This document shows, piece by piece, positions 9,028 to 18,900 of a stretch of DNA of 64,000 bases. A program made the position numbers and the translations under genes. The notes under the pieces were generated by a model. That model did not search any database. It had not been told where the DNA came from and saw only the letters and a program-made list of their open reading frames with translations. Position 1 is the stretch's first letter; each line of letters opens with the position of its first letter. Origin of the DNA: Aquimarina sediminis (GTDB lineage: Bacteria; Bacteroidota; Bacteroidia; Flavobacteriales; Flavobacteriaceae). The DNA lies in NCBI RefSeq assembly GCF_002895435.1, contig NZ_POYJ01000002.1, positions 124,001 to 188,000 of the forward strand. Direction: 5' to 3'.

Positions 9028-9687
9028 TTATTTATTCCTAAAATATTCTATCGCCTGAACTATTACGTCCTCTACCGAGGGTTTGCTTGCAACAACAGTT
9101 GTAGCAGCATATTTTCTTGCCTCAGCAGCAGTTGTATTTCCAATGCAAAATGCAATACTCGGCTCGATTGTGTTTTCTGAAACATAACTTTGAATCCCTG
9201 ACGGGCTAAAAAACAATATTCCATCAAACGAACGATCAAATTTATCTAATTTTAAATGTGTTTTATATACTACTTGCTCTTTTAGATCAATTTTATTTTG
9301 GTTCAAAAGATCTGGTAGTTCATTTCTTCTCAAATTCCCACAAAAAAACAAAAACGATTCATTTTTATATTTTTTAATAATGATTTGAGCCAAATCGAAA
9401 GCATTTTGGGCAGTTTCAACAATATTTAAACCATTTTCTTCTAATAGCTTTTTAGTGTTTTCACCTACACAAAAACATTTTGAAATGTTTGTTCTAATGT
9501 TTTTTATGGCTTTGAAAGCGTTTTTGCTTGTAAAGATGGCATTTTGGATATCCTTCTCTATTTGAGTTTCTAATAATTCAATCTCGATTGCTTCATACTC
9601 TACATACTTAATGTCGGCATTTGATAATAGCTCTTTTTGAGCTACAGAAAGTTTTTTGGTTGAGAGTATTGTAGGTGAAGTATTCAA
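9028..9687 (-). CDS. hemD: uroporphyrinogen-III synthase
   Basis: 219 residues. It closes and inverts ring D of hydroxymethylbilane to give uroporphyrinogen III. HemD is poorly conserved, but typical pieces are seen: an N-terminal strand ILSTKKLS, IFTSKNAFKAI in domain 1, a hinge CVGENTKKLLEE, then FFSPSGIQSYV and AFCIGNTTAAEARKY, the domain-2 signature, and finally ASKPSVEDVIVQAI. Position also supports the call: hemC ends one base before this gene begins, and hemA-hemC-hemD is a standard order. Confidence 0.93.
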   Translation of the reverse strand: MNTSPTILSTKKLSVAQKELLSNADIKYVEYEAIEIELLETQIEKDIQNAIFTSKNAFKAIKNIRTNISKCFCVGENTKKLLEENGLNIVETAQNAFDLAQIIIKKYKNESFLFFCGNLRRNELPDLLNQNKIDLKEQVVYKTHLKLDKFDRSFDGILFFSPSGIQSYVSENTIEPSIAFCIGNTTAAEARKYAATTVVASKPSVEDVIVQAIEYFRNK

Positions 9688-9688
9688 T

Positions 9689-10600
9689 CTATCCGATTTC
9701 TGTTTTTATTTCTTTCATCAATTCGCGCCCTCCATTATCCAGTACTTCGTTTGCACATGTTTTTCCGAAATCTTTTACATTTTCAATTTTTACAACTCTA
9801 TTCACCTCAATTTTAATTTTTCCATTAAGGCTGAACAAAGCACCGGTAAAGTAAATTGCATCTTCTTTGATCTTCGCCAATGCTCCAATAGGTGCTGTAC
9901 AACCTCCTTCTAATTCTCGTAGAAACTCTCGCTCTATATGCACACAAATTTCTGACTCTTTATCATTAAGATCTGAAAGCGCTTCTAGACAATAATTGTC
10001 TTTTTCTTTTGCTACGACGAGCATTGCTCCTTGCGCTGGCGCAGGTATCATCCAATCTAAATCAATACATTGGTCGGGTTTTATATTAATACGTTCTAAT
10101 CCTGCAGCGGCAAAAACAGCACCATTCCAGTTACTATCATTTAATTTTTGCATCCGTGTATTAACATTTCCACGCAAATCAACAACTGTATGTGTTGGAT
10201 ATTTGCATAACCATTGTGCTTTTCGTCTTAGACTTCCTGTCGCAACAACCCCTTTTTTATCAAGAAAATCCAACCCCTTATGTACCAAGATATCTTTTAC
10301 ATTTGCGCGCTTTAAAATAGCAGCTTCTACAATTCCTTTTGGTAAGGCAGTAGGTACATCTTTCATCGAGTGTACAGCAATATCAATATCTCCATTTAAC
10401 ATGGCTATATCCAATGTCTTGGTAAAAATACCTGTAATACCTAATTCGTATAATGGTTTATCCAAGACGATATCTCCTGTCGATTTAACAGGTACCAATT
10501 GGGTTTTATATCCCAAATCCTCTAAATGTTTTTGTACGGTGTTAGCTTGCCAAAGCGCTAGTTCACTATCTCTGGTGCCAATACGAATCGTTTTTGTCAA
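9689..10600 (-). CDS. hemC: hydroxymethylbilane synthase (porphobilinogen deaminase)
   Basis: 303 residues. It polymerises four porphobilinogen units into hydroxymethylbilane using a covalent dipyrromethane cofactor. Visible: IRIGTRDSELALWQAN at the N-terminus, HSMKDVPT with catalytic D81, TGSLRRKAQW (121-130), DLRGNVNTRM (141-150), APAQGAM, and the cofactor attachment Cys C234 in EGGCTAPIGA. Two bases separate it from hemA and one from hemD, so the three form one transcript. Confidence 0.98.
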   Translation of the reverse strand: MTKTIRIGTRDSELALWQANTVQKHLEDLGYKTQLVPVKSTGDIVLDKPLYELGITGIFTKTLDIAMLNGDIDIAVHSMKDVPTALPKGIVEAAILKRANVKDILVHKGLDFLDKKGVVATGSLRRKAQWLCKYPTHTVVDLRGNVNTRMQKLNDSNWNGAVFAAAGLERINIKPDQCIDLDWMIPAPAQGAMLVVAKEKDNYCLEALSDLNDKESEICVHIEREFLRELEGGCTAPIGALAKIKEDAIYFTGALFSLNGKIKIEVNRVVKIENVKDFGKTCANEVLDNGGRELMKEIKTEIG

Positions 10601-10602
10601 GA

Positions 10603-11853
10603 CTATTTATTTTGTAATTGAAAAACTTTTTGAATCAACTCTATGCTTTCATCTGCCGAAGTATTATCATCTTTAAGGTGACTAGCAAAGTGGTTAGTAA
10701 TCTTCTGAATAATCCGGCTACTTATAATATCTGCTTGTTCTTCATCAAAATCTGCATATTTTTTTCGTTGCAAATTGATTTCGGCATCTTTTAAAGTGGT
10801 AAGCTTATTTTTTAGCGCTTTAATTGTTGGAGCAAATTTTCTAGTCTCAAGCCAATCACCAAATTCAGCCCTTATTTCTTCTATAATTACTTCTGCCTGT
10901 GGTATATGTTCTTTTCTACGTTGTAGTGTCCTATCCGTCATTTTAGATAAATCATCTAAGTGCACCAATGTTACATTCGGTAATTCTGTTACATCCAACG
11001 AAACATTACGAGGTATTGATAAGTCAAGGATTAATAGCGGTTTATCAGAATGGATCAACTGTTTGGAAATAGTTGGTTTTTGAGCTCCTGTCGCCACAAT
11101 TAAGACGTCAGAATTTTTTATCTCAGTTTGGATATTAGCATAATCTTTAACGACAAGATTAAATTTACCTGCTATTCTTTCGGCCTTAACCTTGGTTCTA
11201 TTGATCAGTACAATATGCTCATTCTTGGTATGCTTAATTAGGTTTTCACAAGTATTTCTTCCGATTTTTCCTGTACCAAATAGTAAAAGATTCTTGTCAG
11301 AAACATAAGGCACTCTTGCTAAAATATATTGTACCGCTGCAAAACTAACTGAGGTTGCTCCAGAGGATATTTCGGTTTCGTTTTTAATTCGTTTACTAGC
11401 CTGGATTACAGCATTAATCAATCGCTCAAGAAAAGGGTTTGTAACTTCTGCTTTTTTTGAAGCTTTAAAGCTTTGCTTCAACTGACTTATAATTTCAAAA
11501 TCTCCTAGTATCTGGCTATCTAAACCTGTTCCAACTCTAAACAAATGAGATACTGCTTTATTATTTTTATGCACATAGGCTACTTTTTCAAATTCATCAA
11601 TTGTTCCTTGTGTATGTTCACAAAGTAATTTGATTAATTGAAAAGGGTGTTGTGCAAAACCATGCAATTCGGTTCTATTACATGTAGATGTTACCAATAA
11701 AGCTTCAATTCCTTCTTTTTTAGCTTGCCGTAATATCCCTTCCTTAGCTTCATCATTTACACTAAAGTGACCTCTGACTTCAGCATCAGCCTTCTTATAA
11801 CTAAGTCCAATAGTGTAAAAATTCGTTCCTTTCGCTCTTAAATGGGGCTCCAT
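10603..11853 (-). CDS. hemA: glutamyl-tRNA reductase, first gene of the leftward heme operon
   Basis: 416 residues. It reduces glutamyl-tRNA(Glu) to glutamate-1-semialdehyde with NADPH, the committed step of C5-pathway tetrapyrrole synthesis. The nucleophilic Cys is C58 in TSTCNRTELHGF; SQILGDFEIISQLKQ follows, then the NADPH-binding FGTGKIGRNTCENL and a C-terminal dimerisation helix region. The N-terminus MEPHLRAKGTNFYTIGLSY is slightly extended before the usual first strand, as is common in flavobacteria. A TATTTTTG box 26-33 nt upstream supports this start. It is divergent from an AraC-type regulator. Heme feedback on HemA stability is known in enterics but cannot be judged here. Confidence 0.97.
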   Translation of the reverse strand: MEPHLRAKGTNFYTIGLSYKKADAEVRGHFSVNDEAKEGILRQAKKEGIEALLVTSTCNRTELHGFAQHPFQLIKLLCEHTQGTIDEFEKVAYVHKNNKAVSHLFRVGTGLDSQILGDFEIISQLKQSFKASKKAEVTNPFLERLINAVIQASKRIKNETEISSGATSVSFAAVQYILARVPYVSDKNLLLFGTGKIGRNTCENLIKHTKNEHIVLINRTKVKAERIAGKFNLVVKDYANIQTEIKNSDVLIVATGAQKPTISKQLIHSDKPLLILDLSIPRNVSLDVTELPNVTLVHLDDLSKMTDRTLQRRKEHIPQAEVIIEEIRAEFGDWLETRKFAPTIKALKNKLTTLKDAEINLQRKKYADFDEEQADIISSRIIQKITNHFASHLKDDNTSADESIELIQKVFQLQNK

Positions 11854-11878
11854 GCAGTATCTTCTATATATTCCATCA

Positions 11879-11886
11879 CAAAAATA
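11879..11886 (-). promoter_or_regulatory. -7 element of a Bacteroidota promoter for hemA
   Basis: The reverse strand reads TATTTTTG, matching the TAnnTTTG consensus. It ends 26 nt before the hemA ATG, giving a leader of about 15-20 nt. No convincing TTTG lies 17-23 nt upstream, so only the -7 half is supported. Confidence 0.4.
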
Positions 11887-11982
11887 TTTTAGATAGTTCA
11901 GAAAAAATAACGCTAGAAGAGTTTTTAGTATCGAAAAACGTTATTTTGAATATTATTAACACAAAAAACCGTTGTAAACCCT

Positions 11983-11990
11983 TATTTTTG
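11983..11990 (+). promoter_or_regulatory. -7 element upstream of the AraC-type gene
   Basis: TATTTTTG lies 66 nt before the AraC-type start, with no clear -33 box. It implies an untranslated leader of about 55-60 nt, which contains the 10-bp palindrome CTGTCGACAG (12011-12020), a possible regulator site. Confidence 0.35.
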
Positions 11991-12055
11991 TAGGAGTTTA
12001 AGAGATTCCTCTGTCGACAGTTTAGATTAATTCTAAATAATAAAATTTTGTAATT

Positions 12056-12946
12056 ATGGAAATCGAATTAAAAAATAACGCTCCAGGTATTTTAGAAGAA
12101 ACCAATATCGAAGACGGCTTTTGCATTTTAAAATTCCAGAATGAAACAGGTGATAACCAGAAGGTTATAAGACAAATCAACAGTAGCTACATACAGTTTC
12201 ATTTCTGTATTAAAGGAGCAATCAAATTTAATTTTAACAACGGAAGTTATTCAATAAATCTATCTGAAGAAAACTCACTTCTACTTTACAACCCACAACG
12301 TGATCTACCTCTTAATCTCGAAATGGAAAAAGATTCATGGTTAATTACTATACTTATTTCTATAAAGAAATTTCATTCATTATTTTCAAAAGAAGCGGAT
12401 CATATTCCTTTTCTAGGAGAAGGAAACCGGGATAAAAAATATTATACCGATGCTGTTATTTCTCCTTCAATGGCAGTAGTATTAAACCAAATAATGAACT
12501 ATAGCCTGCATAAATCTATAAAACTATTATATTTTAAAGGAAAGTCTTATGAACTATTAAGCCTCTATTTTAATAGACCTGAAAATGCCGATGTAGAGCA
12601 ATGCCCATTTCTGGTGGATGAAGAAAATGTATTGAAAATCAGAAAGGCTAAAGAGATTATAATCTCTCGTATGTCAGAACCTCCAACGCTGCAAGAACTA
12701 TCAAAAGAAATAGGGTTATCCCTTAAAAAACTTAAAGATGGTTTTAAACAAATTTATGGTGAACCAGTATATACATTCTTGTTTGATTACAAAATGGAAG
12801 TTGCACGACAACTACTCGCCACAGGCAGTCACAATGTAAACGAAGTAGGATTAAAAGTCGGCTATAGTACAGCAAGCCACTTTATTGCCGCATTTAAAAA
12901 GAAGTTTGGCACCACTCCAAAAAAGTATGTAATGAGTTTAAGCTAA
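12056..12946 (+). CDS. AraC-family transcriptional regulator
   Basis: 296 residues. The C-terminal 100 residues form the double helix-turn-helix of AraC/XylS proteins: LQELSKEIGLSLKKLKDGF as the first and NEVGLKVGYSTASHFIAAFK then KFGTTPKKY as the second, the latter close to the family signature. The N-terminal 190 residues (start MEIELKNNAPGILEETNIED) resemble a cupin-like ligand-binding half without an obvious metal motif. It is divergent from hemA across a 202-nt gap and faces a small convergent ORF before hemH. A role in heme or iron control is inferred only from position. Confidence 0.9.
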   Translation: MEIELKNNAPGILEETNIEDGFCILKFQNETGDNQKVIRQINSSYIQFHFCIKGAIKFNFNNGSYSINLSEENSLLLYNPQRDLPLNLEMEKDSWLITILISIKKFHSLFSKEADHIPFLGEGNRDKKYYTDAVISPSMAVVLNQIMNYSLHKSIKLLYFKGKSYELLSLYFNRPENADVEQCPFLVDEENVLKIRKAKEIIISRMSEPPTLQELSKEIGLSLKKLKDGFKQIYGEPVYTFLFDYKMEVARQLLATGSHNVNEVGLKVGYSTASHFIAAFKKKFGTTPKKYVMSLS

Positions 12947-12952
12947 CATTAT

Positions 12953-13132
12953 TTACTCTGACGACTCCCCTTTGGGAATTCCTATCCCTTTTTGTAAGGA
13001 TACAATTGAGTCATACATTCCTTGATTATCATCTGAGGTATCTGCTATAACTGATACAAAATCAAACTGCTCCAGCAATTCTAAAACAAAAGGCAGTTTA
13101 TCTTTTTTAACATCTATAATTACACGTTTCAT
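12953..13132 (-). CDS. small 59-aa protein of unknown function
   Basis: A reverse-strand ORF from ATG 13130-13132 to TAA 12953-12955. It begins MKRVIIDVKKDKLPFVLELL, followed by EQFDFVSVI and an acidic C-terminus ending PKGESSE. The beta-strand, amphipathic helix and hydrophobic strand layout resembles short antitoxin-like or DUF2683-like Bacteroidota proteins, though I cannot confirm a family. No toxin partner is adjacent. The stop sits 6 nt from the AraC-type stop on the other strand. Coding regularity and gap position support it as a real gene. Confidence 0.6.
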   Translation of the reverse strand: MKRVIIDVKKDKLPFVLELLEQFDFVSVIADTSDDNQGMYDSIVSLQKGIGIPKGESSE

Positions 13133-13318
13133 CTTTGCTTTTTTTAATCATCTAAAAATAATAAAATAAAATTACCCCACTTATTGCTTTATTAGAATTT
13201 AACTATTTTAATTTATCTTTAATTTCGACCTGCGATTTACAACTAGCCCTCAATTGATTCAATAATACCACTATCAAAAAGTCTTATTGTTTTTACTACC
13301 ATTCCTCGGTATTGTTTG

Positions 13319-13326
13319 TATTTTTG
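13319..13326 (+). promoter_or_regulatory. -7 element of the hemH promoter
   Basis: TATTTTTG lies 21 nt before the ATG at 13347. It supports that ATG over an upstream in-frame ATG at 13287, which would lie ahead of the promoter. No clear -33 TTTG is seen at the right distance. Confidence 0.45.
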
Positions 13327-13346
13327 TACCTGCAAAAAGAAAAAAT

Positions 13347-14381
13347 ATGAATAAAGGAGTTCTTCTTGTCAATCTTGGGTCACCAGACAGTACAAGCCCA
13401 AAAGATGTAAAAAAATATCTTGGCGAATTTTTAATGGATCCCAGAGTAATTGATGTTCCTCTTTGGGCTAGAATACTACTTGTAAAAGGAATCATATTAA
13501 ACACTCGACCAAAAAAATCAGCTGAAGCCTATAAAAAAATATGGTGGGATGAAGGTTCTCCACTGATTGTTTTATCTGAAAGGCTCCAAAAAAAGATTTC
13601 GGATCGCACTTCGATTCCTATTGGTTTAGCCATGCGTTATGGATCTATGAATATCAAAAAAGGACTACAAGAGTTACATGACAAAGGAGTTACCGAAGTT
13701 ATGATTGTTCCTCTTTATCCTCAATTCGCAATGGCGACTACAGAAACTATTTTGGTTCTTGCTAAAGAGTTACGCGATGGGCATTTTCCAGATATGACAT
13801 TTACCGATATTCCGGCATTTTATAACAAACCTGAATATATAGAGGTCTTATCCAAAAGTATAGCAGAGAAAATCGAAAAACTAGATTATGAACATCTTTT
13901 GTTTTCTTACCACGGTGTACCTGAAAGACATATCCGAAAAAGCGACATTACCAAATCACATTGCAAAATTGACGGATCATGTTGTAACACAAACTCTCCT
14001 GCTCATGAGTTTTGTTACCGTCATCAATGTTATAACACTACGCAACAGGTAGCAAACAAATTAAACCTTAAAGAAGGAACTTATTCTACCTCTTTTCAAT
14101 CCCGTTTAGGGTTTGACCCTTGGTTACAGCCATACACCGATCGTACTATAGAACGAATGGGGAAAAACAATATCAAAAAGATGGCTATTGTCACTCCTGC
14201 TTTTGTATCTGATTGCCTAGAAACCCTGGAGGAAATTGCAATGGAAGGTGAAGAAATCTTTCATGAAGTAGGTGGACAGGAATTCACAACCATCCCATGC
14301 CTTAACGACCGTGATGATTGGGCAGATGTATTAGCTAATTGGGTCAATGAATGGGTCTCTGTCAAAACCCAAACAGTATAA
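13347..14381 (+). CDS. hemH: ferrochelatase
   Basis: 344 residues from the chosen start MNKGVLLVNLGSPDS, the normal HemH N-terminus. It inserts Fe2+ into protoporphyrin IX, the last step of the protoporphyrin branch. Catalytic H189 lies in SYHGVPERH, and the conserved LGFDPWLQPYTD and VTPAFVSDCLETLEE blocks are present. Residues 206-228 hold five Cys (206, 212, 213, 223, 228) plus H220 and H226, a dense possible metal-binding insert. An in-frame ATG 60 nt upstream is rejected because it precedes the -7 box. The stop overlaps the start of the MATE gene by one base (TAATG). Confidence 0.97.
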   Translation: MNKGVLLVNLGSPDSTSPKDVKKYLGEFLMDPRVIDVPLWARILLVKGIILNTRPKKSAEAYKKIWWDEGSPLIVLSERLQKKISDRTSIPIGLAMRYGSMNIKKGLQELHDKGVTEVMIVPLYPQFAMATTETILVLAKELRDGHFPDMTFTDIPAFYNKPEYIEVLSKSIAEKIEKLDYEHLLFSYHGVPERHIRKSDITKSHCKIDGSCCNTNSPAHEFCYRHQCYNTTQQVANKLNLKEGTYSTSFQSRLGFDPWLQPYTDRTIERMGKNNIKKMAIVTPAFVSDCLETLEEIAMEGEEIFHEVGGQEFTTIPCLNDRDDWADVLANWVNEWVSVKTQTV

Positions 14382-15769
14382 TGGCAAAAACGTCCTCTGA
14401 AGCACTAGGAACCGAATCGGTTGGCAAACTACTCATAAAACAAGCCGTCCCAGCTTCTATAGGAATCTTAGTAATGTCACTTAATATTCTGATCGACTCT
14501 ATTTTTGTTGGAAATTGGATTGGGTCAATTGCCATAGCAGCTATTAATGTAGTACTACCAGTATCTTTTTTTATAGCTGCACTAGGCATGTCTATCGGTG
14601 TTGGAGGGTCTAGTATCATCTCAAGAGCATTAGGAGCCGAAAACAAGGAAAAAGCACTCAATACCTTCGGTAACCAAATCACTCTCTCACTAATTTTCAT
14701 GGTATCATTAGTGGTCTTAGGCTTAGTATTTGTAGATGACATTATTCCAAAATTTGGTGGAAAAGGAGACATCTTTGAGCCCGCCAAAATTTACTACACA
14801 ATTATACTGTATGGTGTCCCTATTCTTGGTTTTGCAATGATGGGAAATACAGTAATACGAGCTGAAGGAAAGCCAAAATTTGCTATGACAGCAATGATTA
14901 TTCCTACAGTTGGTAACCTACTGATGGATTATATTTTTATAAATCTAATGGATATGGGAATGCATGGAGCTGCATGGGCAACTACCGGGTCTTACCTTGC
15001 GTGTTTTCTATATATTTTTTGGTTCTTTACTTCTAAAAACTCTGAACTAAAAATTAGCTTTCGCCATTTTGGATTACAAAAAGAGATTGTTTCAGAAATT
15101 GCCTCTCTTGGTGGGGTAACACTAGCAAGACAAGCCGTCGTAAGTATTACTTATCTATTGATGAATAATATTTTATTTAGCCTTGGGCAAGAAGGTTTGG
15201 TTGCGGTATATGCAATTATCGGGCGAATGTTAATGTTTGCCTTATTTCCAGTATTTGGTGTTACCCAAGGATTTGTTCCTATTGCAGGATACAATTATGG
15301 CGCCCAACAATACCCCCGTGTTCGTGAATCTATTAACACTGCGATAAAATATGCAGCTATTCTCGCAACATTGGTATTTATAGGTCTAATGATTTTTCCT
15401 TCAGAAATAACAACATTGTTTTTAAGTGATAACCCAAATCTTACAGCCAAAGAACTTGCGCTAAACCAATATGTACTATCACATACAGCCGAACCTATGC
15501 GATGGGTATTTGCTGCCACTCCCATTATCGCTCTTCAACTTATTGGCGCAGCTTATTTTCAAGCTGTCGGAAAAGCAACCCCAGCATTATTACTCACATT
15601 ATCAAGACAGGGCTTCTTTTTTATCCCCTTGATTTTAATACTTCCAAATTTTTATGGAGAAATAGGAGTTTGGATCTCTTTCCCGATTGCAGACGTATTG
15701 GCAACAATTGTTACTGGGTATTTTTTAAATAAAGAAGTAAGAACAAAGCTTATCCCCAAAAACACCTAA
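14381..15769 (+). CDS. MATE-family multidrug/Na+ antiporter
   Basis: 462 residues from MAKTSSEALGTESVGKLL, with about 12 membrane helices in two similar halves. The family landmarks IDSIFVGNWIGSIAIAA and GVGGSSIISRALGA occur in the first half, and GFVPIAGYNYGAQQ in the second, the classic MATE signature. These transporters export cationic drugs or metabolites against Na+ or H+. Its ATG overlaps the hemH stop (TAATG), so it is translationally coupled to hemH. Export of porphyrin intermediates is conceivable but unproven. An in-frame start 30 nt upstream inside hemH is less likely. Confidence 0.93.
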   Translation: MAKTSSEALGTESVGKLLIKQAVPASIGILVMSLNILIDSIFVGNWIGSIAIAAINVVLPVSFFIAALGMSIGVGGSSIISRALGAENKEKALNTFGNQITLSLIFMVSLVVLGLVFVDDIIPKFGGKGDIFEPAKIYYTIILYGVPILGFAMMGNTVIRAEGKPKFAMTAMIIPTVGNLLMDYIFINLMDMGMHGAAWATTGSYLACFLYIFWFFTSKNSELKISFRHFGLQKEIVSEIASLGGVTLARQAVVSITYLLMNNILFSLGQEGLVAVYAIIGRMLMFALFPVFGVTQGFVPIAGYNYGAQQYPRVRESINTAIKYAAILATLVFIGLMIFPSEITTLFLSDNPNLTAKELALNQYVLSHTAEPMRWVFAATPIIALQLIGAAYFQAVGKATPALLLTLSRQGFFFIPLILILPNFYGEIGVWISFPIADVLATIVTGYFLNKEVRTKLIPKNT

Positions 15770-15999
15770 GCTAGTTTTAACTAAGCCACCACTATACATT
15801 AGTTTTTTAAAGACAGACGACAATCTTTACTTCAAAATCAAAATAGCACTTCTTAAAGCATGTTTAAAATAAGCTAAGGTTAAAATTACGTGAAAATCTT
15901 TTGGAATAATTTTTAATTCCTGATTTTAGTATCCCGTCAAATCTATTTTTTCATAATCTTTCTAAAAACACTAGGCTTTTAAACTAAATCTCAACTAAC

Positions 16000-18900
16000 A
16001 TGCGCTTACTATCCAATAGAGTTTCTTTTTTTCTCTTTTTTGCTTTTGCAAGTATATTCACTATTCATTCTCAAACTTATAATCAAGGGCTTTATGATGC
16101 CTTAGAGTACAGACTTATTGGACCTTTTCGAGGTGGTCGAAGTGCTGCTGTAACTGGAGTTTCTGGAAAACCAAACTTATTTTATGCAGGTACTACTGGG
16201 GGAGGAATATGGAAAACTACAGATGGAGGTCGTACCTGGAAAAATATTTCTGATGGCTTTTTTGGAGGATCTATAGGTGCTATTGCAATTTCCAAAAGTG
16301 ACCCTAATGTCATTTATGTTGGCGGTGGAGAAAAAACCCTACGAGGTAACGTATCCTCTGGTTATGGAATCTGGAAAAGTGTTGATGCCGGCAAAACATG
16401 GATTCAATCAGGTCTTTCCAAAAGTAGACATATCCCAAGAATTACTATACACCCAACAAACCCTGATATTGTATATACTGCGGTATTAGGAAACATATAC
16501 AAACCTACTAATGACAGAGGAGTATATAAAAGTACAGATGGAGGGAAGACATGGAAGAAGGTGTTATTTGCAAATCAAGATGCGGGAGCCGTAGATTTAA
16601 TTCTGGATCCCAACAACCCAAGGATTCTATACGCTTCAACTTGGAATGCCAGAAGAACTCCTTATAGTTTAAGCTCTGGTGGAGAAGGCTCTGCTCTATG
16701 GAAAAGCACTGATAGCGGAAACACCTGGAATGAAATTTCAAAAAATAAGGGATTCGCAAAAGACACCTTAGGAATTATTGGGGTAACCGTTTCTCCTGTA
16801 AATAGTGAGCGAATTTGGGCTATTGTAGAAAACAAAGAAAAAGGAGGAGTATACCGTAGCGATGATGGTGGTCAAACATGGAATCAGTTAAATAGCAGTA
16901 GAAGTTTGCGGCAACGAGCATGGTATTATAGCAGAATCTACGCAGACCCCAAAGATATAGATGTTGTATATGTAGTGAATGTATCTTATCATAAGAGTAA
17001 GGATGGTGGCAAAAACTTTAGTAGTTACCATGCTCCACATGGAGACCATCATGACCTATGGATTGCCCCTGAGAATCCAAAACGTATGGTGATTGGTGAT
17101 GATGGAGGAGCGCAAATAACATATGATGGAGGCGAAACCTGGAGCACATATCACAATCAGCCTACATCACAATTTTATAGAGTTACAACTGACAATAGTT
17201 TTCCTTATCGTATCTACGCAGCACAACAAGATAATTCAACAATAAGAATCAACCACAGAAGCACCGGTTGGTCTATATCAGAAAACGACTGGGAACGTAC
17301 TGCGGGAGGAGAGTCGGCACATATTGCAGTAGACCCCAAGGATAATGATATTGTATATGGTGGAAGTTATGATGGTTTTCTAACCAGAGTAAATCATAAA
17401 AAGGAAACTGTACGCTCCATTAGTGTATGGCCTGATAATCCTATGGGGCATGGTGCCGAGGATATGAAATATCGCTTTCAATGGAATTTTCCTATACTAT
17501 TCTCCAAACACAATCCCAATAGACTATACACCTTCTCCAATCATGTCCACGTAAGCGAAAATGAAGGGCAAAGCTGGGATGTTATTAGCCCGGATCTAAC
17601 CAGAAATGATCCAGACAAACAGAAATCATCAGGGGGTCCCATTACACAAGATAATACCTCTGTAGAATATTATTGCACCATTTTTGCCGCTGCAGAAAGC
17701 CCCATAAAAGAAGGCTTGCTTTGGGTTGGTAGTGATGATGGATTAGTACATTTAAGTCAGGACGGAGGCAAATCATGGGATGATGTGACCCCAAAAGGCA
17801 TGCCCGAATGGATGATGATCAATAGCATAGAGCCTAGTACTTTTAACGAAGGAACGTGTTATATCGCTGGAACCAAATACAAATCCGGAGATTTTGCGCC
17901 ATATCTGTATAAAACTACGGATTATGGAAAGTCTTGGGTCAAAATCACGAATGGAATAAAAAGTGAGCATTTTACTCGTGTGCTTCGTGAAGACCCTAAG
18001 CAAAAGGGACTTCTTTATGCTGGTACAGAAACAGGAATGTACATCTCTTTTAATGATGGTACAAATTGGCAACCGTTTCAATTAAATCTACCTATAGTTC
18101 CTATAACCGATTTAATTATTAAAAACAATAATCTGATTGTAGCTACCCAAGGAAGAAGTCTCTGGATCATAGATGATCTAACTGTATTACATCAATTAAA
18201 TAATAATTTAAAAAATCAAGACCACATCCTATACAAACCCAAAGATTCGTATCGAATGAGTGGAGGAAGTATAAAAGATTCTAAAACAGAAGGAACAAAT
18301 CACCCTGCAGGTGTTATAACCTATTTCTACTTAAAAAACTACGACACCGTAAAAGACACTGTTTCGTTAACCTATTTTAATGCTAAAAATGATACTCTCA
18401 AATCTTATAGCACAAAAGCCAAAGAGAAAAAAGAGCAGCTAAATATAGAAGAGAAGGGAGCAAACATGTTCGTGTGGGACATGAGAGGAGAAGGAGCAGA
18501 AAAACTAAAAGGCATGATTCTTTGGTGGGCAAATCTTAATGGTCCAAAAGCTGTTCCTGGTAATTATAAAGTAAGCCTTTCTGTAAATGGCAAGGAAGTA
18601 TACAGACAACCTTTTACTATTGTAAGTGATCCAAGATCAGAAGCCACTCCTGCGCAAATGCAATCTCAATTTGATTTTATTACCAGCATTAACAAAACAG
18701 TAGACAAAGCTCATAAATCTATAAAGAAAATCAGAAAAATTAATGCTCAGTTAAAAGCATTTTCAAAACAATATAAGGACAATGACATCACCAAAGATTT
18801 AGTAAAAAAAGCCACTGATTTACAAACACAATTTGGTGAAATTGAAAAAGCTTTATATCAAACTAAAAATAAAAGTAATCAGGATCCGTTAAATTTCCCG

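Noticed and set aside
13287-13346. Upstream in-frame start of hemH
   Set aside because: It lies before the TATTTTTG box and adds 20 residues absent from the usual HemH N-terminus.
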